Origin: Chloroflexota bacterium
GTDB taxonomy: Bacteria; Chloroflexota; Dehalococcoidia; JABGRK01
Assembly (NCBI GenBank): GCA_030665485.1
Contig: DAOUZV010000078.1
Location: forward strand, 1 to 5,928
Direction of reading: 5' to 3'
Length of the DNA stretch: 5,928 nt
Position numbers and translations under genes: made by a program. The notes below the pieces were generated by a model that ran no database searches, was not told the DNA's origin, and was given only the letters and a program-made list of their open reading frames with translations. This document shows, piece after piece, positions 1-5,414 of the stretch; position 1 is the stretch's first letter, and every line of letters begins with the position of its first letter.

Positions 1-461
1 AGCTGGTTTGCCTTAAATATCCTAACATGTCCACCGGGATGATTGTAGTAGTCGCTGTCTATCTTCCAGTTCAAGGATTCGGACAGATAGGTTGGCACGG
101 TTACTGCAATGCTTCCTCTGTTCTTGAGAACCCGCACCAATTCTATCATGCCGCGTTCTTCGTCATCCACATGCTCCAGCACTTCTGAGCAGATGATCTT
201 ATCAAAACAGGTGTCTTTGAAGGGAAGTTTGAGGCTGTCTGATGTCATGGCCTCGCCCCATCCTATGGCCTCGCCCGTCTGGTCCATGTATTTGGTCAGT
301 ATCTTGGTTTTCTTAACATCGTTTTCAAGTATGTCGACGCTGCAAATTCTGCACTTTGCCAGCTTGCAGATGTGCAGTGTGTGCCTGCCGGTGCCGCAGC
401 CGGCATCCAGTACCTGATCTCCGTCTTTGATCTTAAGCAGATTGAAATCAACCGTCAGCAA
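1..461 (-). CDS. Class I SAM-dependent methyltransferase (C-terminus beyond left edge)
   Basis: This is a Rossmann-fold methyltransferase, read for 153 codons before the window ends. Motif I is VLDAGCGTGRH at residues 17-27, which binds S-adenosylmethionine. An acidic residue closing strand 2 (D43) should hold the ribose. The stretch LPF near 79-81, then FDKIICSEVLEH (86-97) and VRVLK, is the usual motif II/III region of the Methyltransf_11 type. A GGHVRIFK segment near residue 143 resembles a group of uncharacterised methyltransferases often found beside glycosyltransferases. The substrate cannot be read from the sequence. The start is TTG at 459-461, preceded by GAGAGG with a 7-base spacer, and no ATG or GTG lies upstream before the in-frame stop at 573-575. 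The start overlaps the ancestral end of the glycosyltransferase gene by 7 bases, so the two were probably translationally coupled. A role in modifying a surface glycan or lipid is only a guess from that neighbour. Confidence 0.9.
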   Translation of the reverse strand, partial: MLTVDFNLLKIKDGDQVLDAGCGTGRHTLHICKLAKCRICSVDILENDVKKTKILTKYMDQTGEAIGWGEAMTSDSLKLPFKDTCFDKIICSEVLEHVDDEERGMIELVRVLKNRGSIAVTVPTYLSESLNWKIDSDYYNHPGGHVRIFKANQ

Positions 462-586
462 TTGACGACCTCTCTGTAAACATCCAGTGTGGCCTTGGCT
501 GATTTGGCCCAGGTGAAGCGCTGTTTGACTCGCTCTACTCCAGCTGTGCCCATCTTGCGCCGCAACTCTGGATCATCTATAAGCTT
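455..586 (-). pseudogene. Detached C-terminal part of the glycosyltransferase, after an in-frame TAA
   Basis: Directly after the TAA at 587-589 the same frame stays open for 43 codons and ends at TGA (455-457). The peptide begins KLIDDPELRRKMG and continues with RVKQRFTWAKSA and LDVYREVV. This is the usual closing segment of GT4-type glycosyltransferases: a short helix, then F-[ST]-W, then the final helix that packs back on the N-terminal domain. No start codon with a ribosome-binding site precedes it, so it is unlikely to be translated alone. Adding it and one residue for the stop gives 409 residues, a normal length for the family. A single base change, for example CAA to TAA, would explain the break. 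A sequencing or assembly error is equally possible. Confidence 0.85.
469..474 (-). promoter_or_regulatory. Ribosome-binding site for the methyltransferase TTG start
   Basis: GAGAGG on the minus strand lies 7 bases before TTG (459-461). It decides the non-ATG start of the methyltransferase. It lies inside the last codons of the detached glycosyltransferase tail, so normal glycosyltransferase translation would run over it. Confidence 0.55.
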
Positions 587-1684
587 TTAGATCGCGATAG
601 CCAGCGCCTGAGGATTTATCGGGGGCACCAGGATCCCCGTTACATTGTCTACGATTACCTCGGGAAGAGCGCCTGCGGTGGTGCCGACGATCGGAACGCC
701 GCAGGCCATGGCCTCGGCCGCAGGCAGCCCGAACCCCTCATAGATGGAGGGGGATACCGCTATTTGAGCGACGGCGTATTTCTTGGCAACCTCGCCGTGG
801 CTTAGTCTGCCGGTGAAGGTAACCATGTTCCGCAATCCATATTCCTTGACCAGTCCTGGCGCGTAGTCGTTGCCCGGCGGTTTATCATCGACAATCGTAA
901 GTTTTACCTGACCTCGCATAAGAGCCAGTGCCTGAAGCAGATATACGATGCCTTTGTTGCGGTCTCTGGTATTGGTTGCCACTATAATGCTGGCAGGTTC
1001 TTTTTTGATATCATCGCGTTTTTTGAAGATATCTGTATCGACGCCGTTATAAACCACGCGCAGTTTGCTATTGGAAACCTTGAAGGCTTTTCGGACCTTA
1101 TCCGCCGAGCTTTCTGAAACGGTTATTACTCTGTCCATACGTTTAGTCACGATGCGTTGCATGAAGAAGGGATAGAACATTATCCTTCCCCACTTCTGTT
1201 TGAAACTTGTAGTGTGTGTCAGGTCGGAATGTCTATCTATCGATAACGGATGATGCACTGTGGCCACTATCGGCGTTTTCAGGCTTTTAATCAGCAGGTT
1301 GCCGTATGCCAACGTCTGGTTGTCGTGAATGATGTCGAACCTGTGCTGTTTTATCAGATCGCGCAGTTTCAGGTACGATCGTATGCCGAAGGTAAACATC
1401 TCAGGGAACATGCCCATGCGGGTAGCGGCAAGCTCGTAAAGGTTGAGCGGTTTGAAAACCCGAAAGGGCTTTTCTTTGGACAGGAAGTTTTTCTGCGATT
1501 CAAACAGGTTGAGATTGGGTATCTTATGAATCCGTGCGCCATCTGCGATGATGGGATATGGAGGACCTACGATTATGTCGACCTCGTGGCCCGTCTTTCT
1601 ATACTCCTTGGCCAGGTAGTGAATGTACACACCTTGACCGCCGGAGTACATATTCCCTCTATTGCATAGCAGGCAAATTCTCAT
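587..1684 (-). CDS. GT4-like glycosyltransferase (GT-B fold), truncated by an in-frame stop
   Basis: This retaining GT-B glycosyltransferase presumably transfers a sugar from a nucleotide donor to a glycan, lipid or small acceptor at the cytoplasmic side of the membrane. The N-terminal domain opens with MRICLLCNRG and the glycine-rich acceptor loop GGQGVYIHYLAKE (15-27), with HH at 144-145. VYNGVD (211-216) marks the linker before the donor domain. The donor domain has the basic NKG site (K244) and the EX7E signature E316-GFGLPAA-E324, followed by AMACGVPIVGT and ALPEVI. No signal peptide or membrane segment is seen. The open frame gives 365 residues and ends inside the C-terminal domain, and the rest of the domain continues in frame after the stop (455-586). 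Loss of the last 44 residues would remove the closing helix and probably impair folding. ATG starts 4 bases after the Nudix gene stop, without a strong ribosome-binding site, suggesting coupling. Exact donor and acceptor are unknown. Confidence 0.88.
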   Translation of the reverse strand: MRICLLCNRGNMYSGGQGVYIHYLAKEYRKTGHEVDIIVGPPYPIIADGARIHKIPNLNLFESQKNFLSKEKPFRVFKPLNLYELAATRMGMFPEMFTFGIRSYLKLRDLIKQHRFDIIHDNQTLAYGNLLIKSLKTPIVATVHHPLSIDRHSDLTHTTSFKQKWGRIMFYPFFMQRIVTKRMDRVITVSESSADKVRKAFKVSNSKLRVVYNGVDTDIFKKRDDIKKEPASIIVATNTRDRNKGIVYLLQALALMRGQVKLTIVDDKPPGNDYAPGLVKEYGLRNMVTFTGRLSHGEVAKKYAVAQIAVSPSIYEGFGLPAAEAMACGVPIVGTTAGALPEVIVDNVTGILVPPINPQALAIAI

Positions 1685-1688
1685 GAGG

Positions 1689-2222
1689 CTATTTATCTAT
1701 GCCCGTGATGATTGTGAGCAGTGCAGCAACGCTTTTAGCATCGCAGATCTCACCGGAGGATATAAATTGTGGGATCTCTGAAAGGGGAACCTTAATGACA
1801 TCTATATGTTCGTCGTCATCGGCGCTTAGTTTGCTCGGCACCAAATCAGTCGCCAGATATAAATGCAGAAACTCGGTGCAGTAGCCGGGGCTGGCGTACA
1901 CGCCACCTATTTTTTTAAGCTGCTTTGGCAGGTATCCAGTCTCCTCCTGCATTTCCCGCAGGGCGCTGGTATCTGGATCTTCCCCATCTTCAACACCGCC
2001 GGCGGGTATTTCTAGTAACGCTTTTTCTATCGGCTTACGGTATTGCTTTACCAGCAGAACGTTTTCTTGTCCGTCCAGCGCTACAATGGCTACAACGTCG
2101 TTGTGTTCAATTATCTCTCTTTTAGTTTTTCTGCCGTTTGGCAGCTTTACCGTATCATCTCTTAGATTGACTATGCGTCCTTTGTATATAATCTTGCTTT
2201 CAACAGTTACTTCCTCTAACAA
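1689..2222 (-). CDS. nudF: Nudix hydrolase, ADP-ribose pyrophosphatase type
   Basis: This enzyme hydrolyses ADP-ribose (and perhaps related nucleotide sugars) to AMP and ribose 5-phosphate, a cytoplasmic clean-up step in NAD turnover. The 177 residues hold a complete Nudix box, G-x5-E-x7-REMQEETGY, at 75-97, with the metal-binding glutamates in REMQEE. ALLEIPAG (68-75) leads into it, as is typical of ADPRases. SPGYCTE (111-117) follows, and its proline P112 lies 16 residues after the box glycine G96, the spacing known to mark ADP-ribose pyrophosphatases. The acidic stretch DDDEHIDV is also usual there. The length is normal. The start is TTG (2220-2222) with AGGAG six bases upstream; no ATG lies nearby. 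It sits between the acetyltransferase and glycosyltransferase genes in one run with nadK. The symbol follows the family; substrate preference for other NDP-sugars is not excluded. Confidence 0.92.
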   Translation of the reverse strand: MLEEVTVESKIIYKGRIVNLRDDTVKLPNGRKTKREIIEHNDVVAIVALDGQENVLLVKQYRKPIEKALLEIPAGGVEDGEDPDTSALREMQEETGYLPKQLKKIGGVYASPGYCTEFLHLYLATDLVPSKLSADDDEHIDVIKVPLSEIPQFISSGEICDAKSVAALLTIITGIDK

Positions 2223-2228
2223 ATAATG

Positions 2229-2233
2229 CTCCT
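2229..2233 (-). promoter_or_regulatory. Ribosome-binding site for the Nudix TTG start
   Basis: AGGAG on the minus strand with a 6-base spacer to TTG at 2220-2222. It supports the TTG start; no in-frame ATG is available nearby. Confidence 0.65.
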
Positions 2234-2262
2234 GATCTGTTGTTGATAATACGTATGGTATT

Positions 2263-2721
2263 TTATGGATTGACGGCGTAGATTAATCCTACCTCATCGC
2301 AGTCTGGGAACTTGGGGCATCTCTGGCATTCGCCCCATACCTTGTGGGGTAGTTCTTTTTTATCCACCTCCACAAATCCGTATCTCTTAAAAAAGTCGGG
2401 TTCGTAGGTAAGACAAAAGATCGTATGAATGCCGAGGTCTTTTCCCTCCTCAAGACAAGCTTCAACCAGGGCGGAACCTAAATCCTCATTCTGTTTATCT
2501 TCAAGTACGGCCAGTCCCTTTATTTCGGCAAGGTCGGCCCAGTTTATATGAAGTGCGGCGCAGGCAACGAGCTTATCGTTTTCCTTGACAACGAAATAAT
2601 CCCTGACGTTCTCATATATTTCGGCAAGTGAACGAGGCAGCATTACGTTCTTTGAGGCAAAATGGTTTATCAGTTTATGAATTTGTGAAGCATCGGCTAT
2701 CTTGGCCTTGTCTACTTTCAC
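2263..2721 (-). CDS. GNAT N-acetyltransferase, short N-acetylglutamate-synthase (ArgA) type
   Basis: This 152-residue protein is a single GNAT domain that would use acetyl-CoA to acetylate an amine. Its pattern matches the short ArgA-like group (COG1246): LPRSLAEIYENVRDYFVV (28-45), AALHINWADLAEIKGLAV (55-72), FFKRYGFVEV (110-119), then LPHKVWGECQRCPKFPDCDE (124-143) with Cys at 132, 135 and 141. Members of this group can make N-acetylglutamate, the first step of arginine synthesis. No arginine genes lie nearby, so the substrate remains open. The acetyl-CoA loop, normally Q/R-x-x-G-x-G/A, reads Q77-NED-LG, so the middle glycine is aspartate (GAT, one base from GGT). This may weaken cofactor binding or be an error. 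The start is GTG (2719-2721) with AGGAG seven bases upstream, overlapping the end of nadK. The gap to nadK is 10 bases, and the following gap to the Nudix gene is 40 bases. Confidence 0.9.
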   Translation of the reverse strand: MKVDKAKIADASQIHKLINHFASKNVMLPRSLAEIYENVRDYFVVKENDKLVACAALHINWADLAEIKGLAVLEDKQNEDLGSALVEACLEEGKDLGIHTIFCLTYEPDFFKRYGFVEVDKKELPHKVWGECQRCPKFPDCDEVGLIYAVNP

Positions 2722-2731
2722 CTGCTGTCTC

Positions 2732-3577
2732 CTAAAGCTCCTTTTTGCTTGACAGTTTATGAGTCATTACTTGGTAGAAGTAATTTTCTGGCTGAATTCT
2801 TAAGAAATTTGCGTTGTAGGGGCTTCTGCTTATCCTGATTCTATCTCCACTTGAAATTTCGGTTTCTACCTGTCCGTCTATGCTTAAGATGGCCTTGTGA
2901 TCGAAATCTACCTTGAACTCTATAATAGATGTCGGAGACAAAATCAGAGGTGTAGATAGGCTTAAATGTGCCGCAACTGGAAGCAGCAACATTTCCTTGG
3001 CCCTGGGATTAAGTATCGGTCCCCCGCAGGATAGAGAGTATCCGGTGCTGCCTGTTGCAGTCGACACGATAACGCCATCCGCTTTGTAGGTGGTAAGGTG
3101 TGCCCCGTCGATGCTGGTACTAACGTTTATGACTCGCATTTTCTGCCCGCGTCCAATTGCGATATCGTTAAGAGCGTTAAATACGACTTTGCCGGCTTTC
3201 ACTGGATTGACTTCGGCCTGTATCATGGCACGCTCGTCTATCCATCCTTGGCCGTTCAAAAAGCGGGGTAATTTATCGATCGCGTCTTTGGCCGCTACCT
3301 CGGTCAAAAATCCCAGTTTTCCCAGGTTTATGCCAAGGATTGGTATTGACCATGGCACTGCGACCCGTGCTGCCTTGAGAATGGTGCCGTCGCCGCCTAT
3401 GCTGATCAGCAGCGATGTGCCCACTGCCAACTCTTTTGCCCTCTCATCATCCCAGGAAGAACATAGCCATGCAGAAGATCCCATCTGGGGCAGTTTGGAC
3501 TCAAGCTCGTGAGCTAGATTATCGGATGCTGGTATTGAGGGATTGTATATTATTCCTGTTGAGGTATATTTATTCAC
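2732..3577 (-). CDS. nadK: NAD kinase
   Basis: NAD kinase phosphorylates the 2'-hydroxyl of the adenosine ribose of NAD to give NADP in the cytoplasm, using ATP or polyphosphate. The 281 residues match the family length. The signature GGDGT is at 61-65, preceded by a hydrophobic strand. ILGINLGKLGFLTE (80-93) follows, then NALNDIAIGRG (134-144), where the family usually has NE rather than ND. The glycine-rich NAD site, from DGVIVSTATGSTGYS to GGPIL, spans 168-189. The closing region has LLPVAAHLSLSTPLIL (198-213) and SIDGQ (232-236). It is the first gene of the minus-strand run, behind a good promoter (3608-3636), and its 3' end carries the ribosome-binding site of the next gene. The start is GTG at 3575-3577 with only a weak GGA upstream; the predicted leader is about 24 bases. 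Placement with an ADP-ribose pyrophosphatase suggests NAD(P) housekeeping. Confidence 0.97.
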   Translation of the reverse strand: MNKYTSTGIIYNPSIPASDNLAHELESKLPQMGSSAWLCSSWDDERAKELAVGTSLLISIGGDGTILKAARVAVPWSIPILGINLGKLGFLTEVAAKDAIDKLPRFLNGQGWIDERAMIQAEVNPVKAGKVVFNALNDIAIGRGQKMRVINVSTSIDGAHLTTYKADGVIVSTATGSTGYSLSCGGPILNPRAKEMLLLPVAAHLSLSTPLILSPTSIIEFKVDFDHKAILSIDGQVETEISSGDRIRISRSPYNANFLRIQPENYFYQVMTHKLSSKKEL

Positions 3578-3607
3578 TTTTATTTTCCGATTGATTTGTG
3601 TGTTATT

Positions 3608-3636
3608 AGCATATTGTTAGTATTAGCGAAAGTCAA
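3608..3636 (-). promoter_or_regulatory. Sigma-70-type promoter for the nadK run
   Basis: On the minus strand TTGACT (3631-3636, five of six to consensus) and TATGCT (3608-3613, four of six) are separated by exactly 17 bases. Transcription would begin near 3601, leaving a leader of about 24 bases before the nadK GTG. No operator or riboswitch structure is visible in that leader. It is predicted by eye only. Confidence 0.6.
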
Positions 3637-3641
3637 GGGTG

Positions 3642-3670
3642 TTCTCAAAAGGAGACCATGGTGGTACAAT
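3642..3670 (+). promoter_or_regulatory. Probable extended -10 promoter for the fol operon
   Basis: TACAAT at 3665-3670 is one base from the -10 consensus and is preceded by TGG, giving the TGn extended -10 form. A weak -35, TTCTCA at 3642-3647, lies 17 bases upstream. Transcription would start near 3677, about 29 bases before the folP TTG. Its -35 is only five bases from the -35 of the nadK promoter on the other strand, so the two face away from a shared centre. An alternative reading of this stretch as a small leader ORF conflicts with it. Confidence 0.45.
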
Positions 3671-3692
3671 CACATCTAAATGATCTTGTGTT

Positions 3693-3698
3693 GGGGGT
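3693..3698 (+). promoter_or_regulatory. Ribosome-binding site for the folP TTG start
   Basis: GGGGGT lies 7 bases before TTG at 3706-3708. It pairs with the anti-Shine-Dalgarno through a G-U wobble. The same GGGGGT form occurs before the small membrane protein gene (minus strand, near 5744-5749), which suggests that it is accepted in this genome. Confidence 0.5.
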
Positions 3699-3705
3699 CT
3701 AAACG

Positions 3706-4554
3706 TTGGCTGAAGAACTAGGATTAACGCGTTGTGGTGGTACCGAGTTTGCGTGGGGCACAAGAACATATGTAATGGGCATCGTCAACGTTACCCCCGA
3801 TTCGTTCTCTGGCGATGGTCTGTCTGGCAGCGTTGCCGCGTCGCTTGACCAAGCCAGACGCTTTGTTGCGGATGGTGCAGATATAATCGACATCGGCGGT
3901 GAGTCCACCCGTCCCGGTTCCGCACCGATCAACGCTGATGAAGAGCTGAAACGCGTGCTACCGGTTATTGAACGATTGGCAAAGGAGATATCCGTTCCCA
4001 TCAGCATCGATACCTATCGTGCTGAAGTAGCAAAAAGAGCAATTGAGGCTGGCGCGCATATGATCAACGACGTTTGGGGGCTGAAAAAGGATCTGGATAT
4101 GGCAAAGGTAGCAGCCAGTTACGATACCCCTGTTATCATCACCCAGAATCAGCGCGGTTCTTCATATGTGGACTTAATCCCCGACCTTATCGCTGATTTG
4201 AAGATAACCATTGATATGGCCCTAAGTGCTGGTATCAAGTGGGAGAACATTATACTTGATCCGGGCGTGGGTTTCGGTAAAACGGTGGAGCAGAACCTGG
4301 AGATTGTTCGTCGTTTGGTGGAATTGAAAGTGCTGAAGCGCCCTATATTGCTCGGTACATCGCGCAAGTCGTTCATTGGTTACGCCCTAGACCTACCTGT
4401 CGAACAGCGCCTTGAGGGTACGGCGGCAACGGTGGCTATCGGTATTGCCAACGGCGCCGATATAATGCGGGTGCACGATGTAAAGGAGATGGCGCTGGTT
4501 GTGAAGATGAGCGATGCTGTGGTAAGGCCGGGATACTACAAGACGGAAGGCTAG
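3706..4554 (+). CDS. folP: Dihydropteroate synthase
   Basis: FolP joins 6-hydroxymethyl-dihydropterin diphosphate to p-aminobenzoate to give dihydropteroate, and is the target of sulfonamides. The 282 residues form one TIM barrel with the family motifs in order: VMGIVNVTPDSFSGDG (23-38, with N28 near the metal and pterin), DIGGESTRPG (62-71), ISIDT (99-103, D102), NDVWG (121-125), DPGVGFGKT (185-193), LLGTSRKSFIG (215-225, K221) and IMRVHDVKE (253-261, R255 and H257). The loop residues often altered in sulfonamide resistance (F34 and P70) are the usual ones. One oddity is at 144-149, where the family's LMHxQ-like stretch reads IITQNQ, so Met-His is Thr-Gln. The TTG start gives 22 residues before YVMG, a normal length, and has GGGGGT upstream. 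It is the first gene of an operon, one base before folK. Confidence 0.97.
   Translation: MAEELGLTRCGGTEFAWGTRTYVMGIVNVTPDSFSGDGLSGSVAASLDQARRFVADGADIIDIGGESTRPGSAPINADEELKRVLPVIERLAKEISVPISIDTYRAEVAKRAIEAGAHMINDVWGLKKDLDMAKVAASYDTPVIITQNQRGSSYVDLIPDLIADLKITIDMALSAGIKWENIILDPGVGFGKTVEQNLEIVRRLVELKVLKRPILLGTSRKSFIGYALDLPVEQRLEGTAATVAIGIANGADIMRVHDVKEMALVVKMSDAVVRPGYYKTEG
4545..4550 (+). promoter_or_regulatory. Ribosome-binding site for folK inside the end of folP
   Basis: GGAAGG lies 5 bases before the folK ATG (4556-4558) and within the last folP codons. With only one base between the folP stop and folK start, ribosomes ending on folP probably restart on folK. Confidence 0.55.
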
Positions 4555-4555
4555 T

Positions 4556-5044
4556 ATGTCTGTCTATCTTGGACTGGGATCGAATTTGGGTGATCGGGAG
4601 CGTAATCTGCTTGATGCCATCGAGCGCCTTGGCGAGGAAGTCGTAGTTCAACAGATATCTTCCCCATACGATACGGAGCCTGTAGGGTATGATGATCAGC
4701 CGAGATTTTTAAACGCAGTCGTTAAGGGGAAGACAAAGCTGCCCCCCGATGCTTTACTCAAGTTTGTAAAGAAGATAGAGGTTGATCTGGGTCGAGCAGC
4801 CAGTTTTATTAATGCTCCACGTTTAATAGACATAGATATTTTACTGTACGACGATGTAGTAATAGACACGCCATCGCTGACTATCCCGCACTCCAGATAT
4901 GCAGAGAGGGCATTCGTGCTGGTTCCGCTTGTCGAAATAGCATCTGAAGTGGTTTGTCCGGTTCGGCAAAAGTCGGTAAGGGAATTGGCAGATATGCTTG
5001 ATAGCAATGACGGTATTGTCAGTAAAGAATGGACAAGGAGGTAA
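4556..5044 (+). CDS. folK: 2-amino-4-hydroxy-6-hydroxymethyldihydropteridine diphosphokinase (HPPK)
   Basis: FolK transfers pyrophosphate from ATP to 6-hydroxymethyl-dihydropterin, making the substrate of the FolP enzyme encoded just upstream. The 162 residues match the family. Motifs in order are YLGLGSNLGDRERNL (4-18), SSPYDTEPVGYDDQPRFLNAV (35-55), the Mg-binding IDIDILLY (91-98, D92 and D94), then IPHSRYAERAFVLVPL (110-125). H112 and R118 should correspond to E. coli H115 and R121, and R80 and R89 to R82 and R92. The loop between R80 and R89 is one residue shorter than in E. coli and has Ile-Asn where family members often have Arg-Asn or Arg-Trp before x-P-R. ATG follows the folP TAG by one base, with GGAAGG five bases upstream. 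The last two Arg codons, AGG AGG, form the ribosome-binding site of the next gene. Confidence 0.96.
   Translation: MSVYLGLGSNLGDRERNLLDAIERLGEEVVVQQISSPYDTEPVGYDDQPRFLNAVVKGKTKLPPDALLKFVKKIEVDLGRAASFINAPRLIDIDILLYDDVVIDTPSLTIPHSRYAERAFVLVPLVEIASEVVCPVRQKSVRELADMLDSNDGIVSKEWTRR
5035..5041 (+). promoter_or_regulatory. Strong ribosome-binding site that fixes the PTPS start
   Basis: AAGGAGG lies 4 bases before ATG at 5046-5048 and overlaps the last codons of folK. It favours this start over an in-frame ATG at 4998 that would add 16 residues encoded inside folK and unlike the family N-terminus. The spacer is a little short. Confidence 0.75.
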
Positions 5045-5045
5045 C

Positions 5046-5414
5046 ATGTTTGAGATATCGGTGAGGAAGCACTTCGATGCGGCGCACTATTTGAGAGAGT
5101 ACAACGGCAAGTGTGAGGAGCTGCACGGGCATCGTTTCGAGGTTGTGGTTAGTTTAAAAAGTGACAAACTCAATGAAATTGGGTTAGCCTATGATTTTAC
5201 CGAACTCAAGAGACTGTTGGGTGAGATTCTAGACAAGTATGATCACACCTGCATAAATGAAGTGGAGCCATTTGATAAGCTGAATGCCTCATCGGAGAAT
5301 ATTGCTGTGGACATCTACGAGCAGCTAAAAGAAAAACTAGGAGAATTCTCCACACATCTATCAAGCGTTCAGGTGTGGGAATCTCCCAATTCCTGTGTGA
5401 CATTTAGTCTATGA
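5046..5414 (+). CDS. PTPS/QueD-family protein, probable PTPS-III (FolB-bypass enzyme)
   Basis: This 122-residue protein belongs to the 6-pyruvoyl-tetrahydropterin synthase/QueD family (COG0720), which acts on dihydroneopterin triphosphate as a zinc enzyme. The Zn ligands are H14 (FDAAH), H27 and H29 in CEELHGH (23-29). DHTCIN (66-71), the NASSENIA pterin region (80-87) and VWES (110-113, E112) complete the active site. Glu24 lies directly beside the catalytic Cys23. PTPS paralogs in which a glutamate replaces or accompanies this cysteine are named PTPS-III; they convert dihydroneopterin triphosphate to 6-hydroxymethyl-dihydropterin and replace FolB in several phyla, Chloroflexi among them. 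Its place directly after folP and folK, with no folB, supports that job: it would make the FolK substrate. General annotation would call it queD (6-carboxytetrahydropterin synthase), and a dual role in queuosine synthesis is not excluded. The ATG follows the folK stop by one base. Confidence 0.92.
   Translation: MFEISVRKHFDAAHYLREYNGKCEELHGHRFEVVVSLKSDKLNEIGLAYDFTELKRLLGEILDKYDHTCINEVEPFDKLNASSENIAVDIYEQLKEKLGEFSTHLSSVQVWESPNSCVTFSL

Noticed and set aside
109..417. 102-codon plus-strand open frame at the left edge
   Set aside because: The minus strand encodes a methyltransferase with intact SAM motifs over the same bases; the plus frame is a low-complexity Ser-rich shadow.
587..589. Recoded TAA (read-through or altered genetic code) in the glycosyltransferase
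   Set aside because: TAA serves as the normal stop of several other genes in this window, and I noticed no read-through or recoding structure around it.
1250..1669. 139-codon open frame on the plus strand inside the glycosyltransferase gene
   Set aside because: It is antisense to a clear protein family, lacks a good ribosome-binding site and its translation has no recognisable domain.
3090..3512. 140-codon open frame on the plus strand inside nadK
   Set aside because: It is antisense to strongly conserved NAD kinase motifs and its translation has no family features.
3655..3662. Palindrome ACCATGGT as a regulator site
   Set aside because: Only eight bases, with no extended symmetry on either side; it is expected by chance and overlaps the candidate ATG.
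4998..5045. Longer start for the PTPS gene at ATG 4998
   Set aside because: The extra 16 residues lie inside folK and do not resemble the family; AAGGAGG directly before ATG 5046 supports the shorter form.
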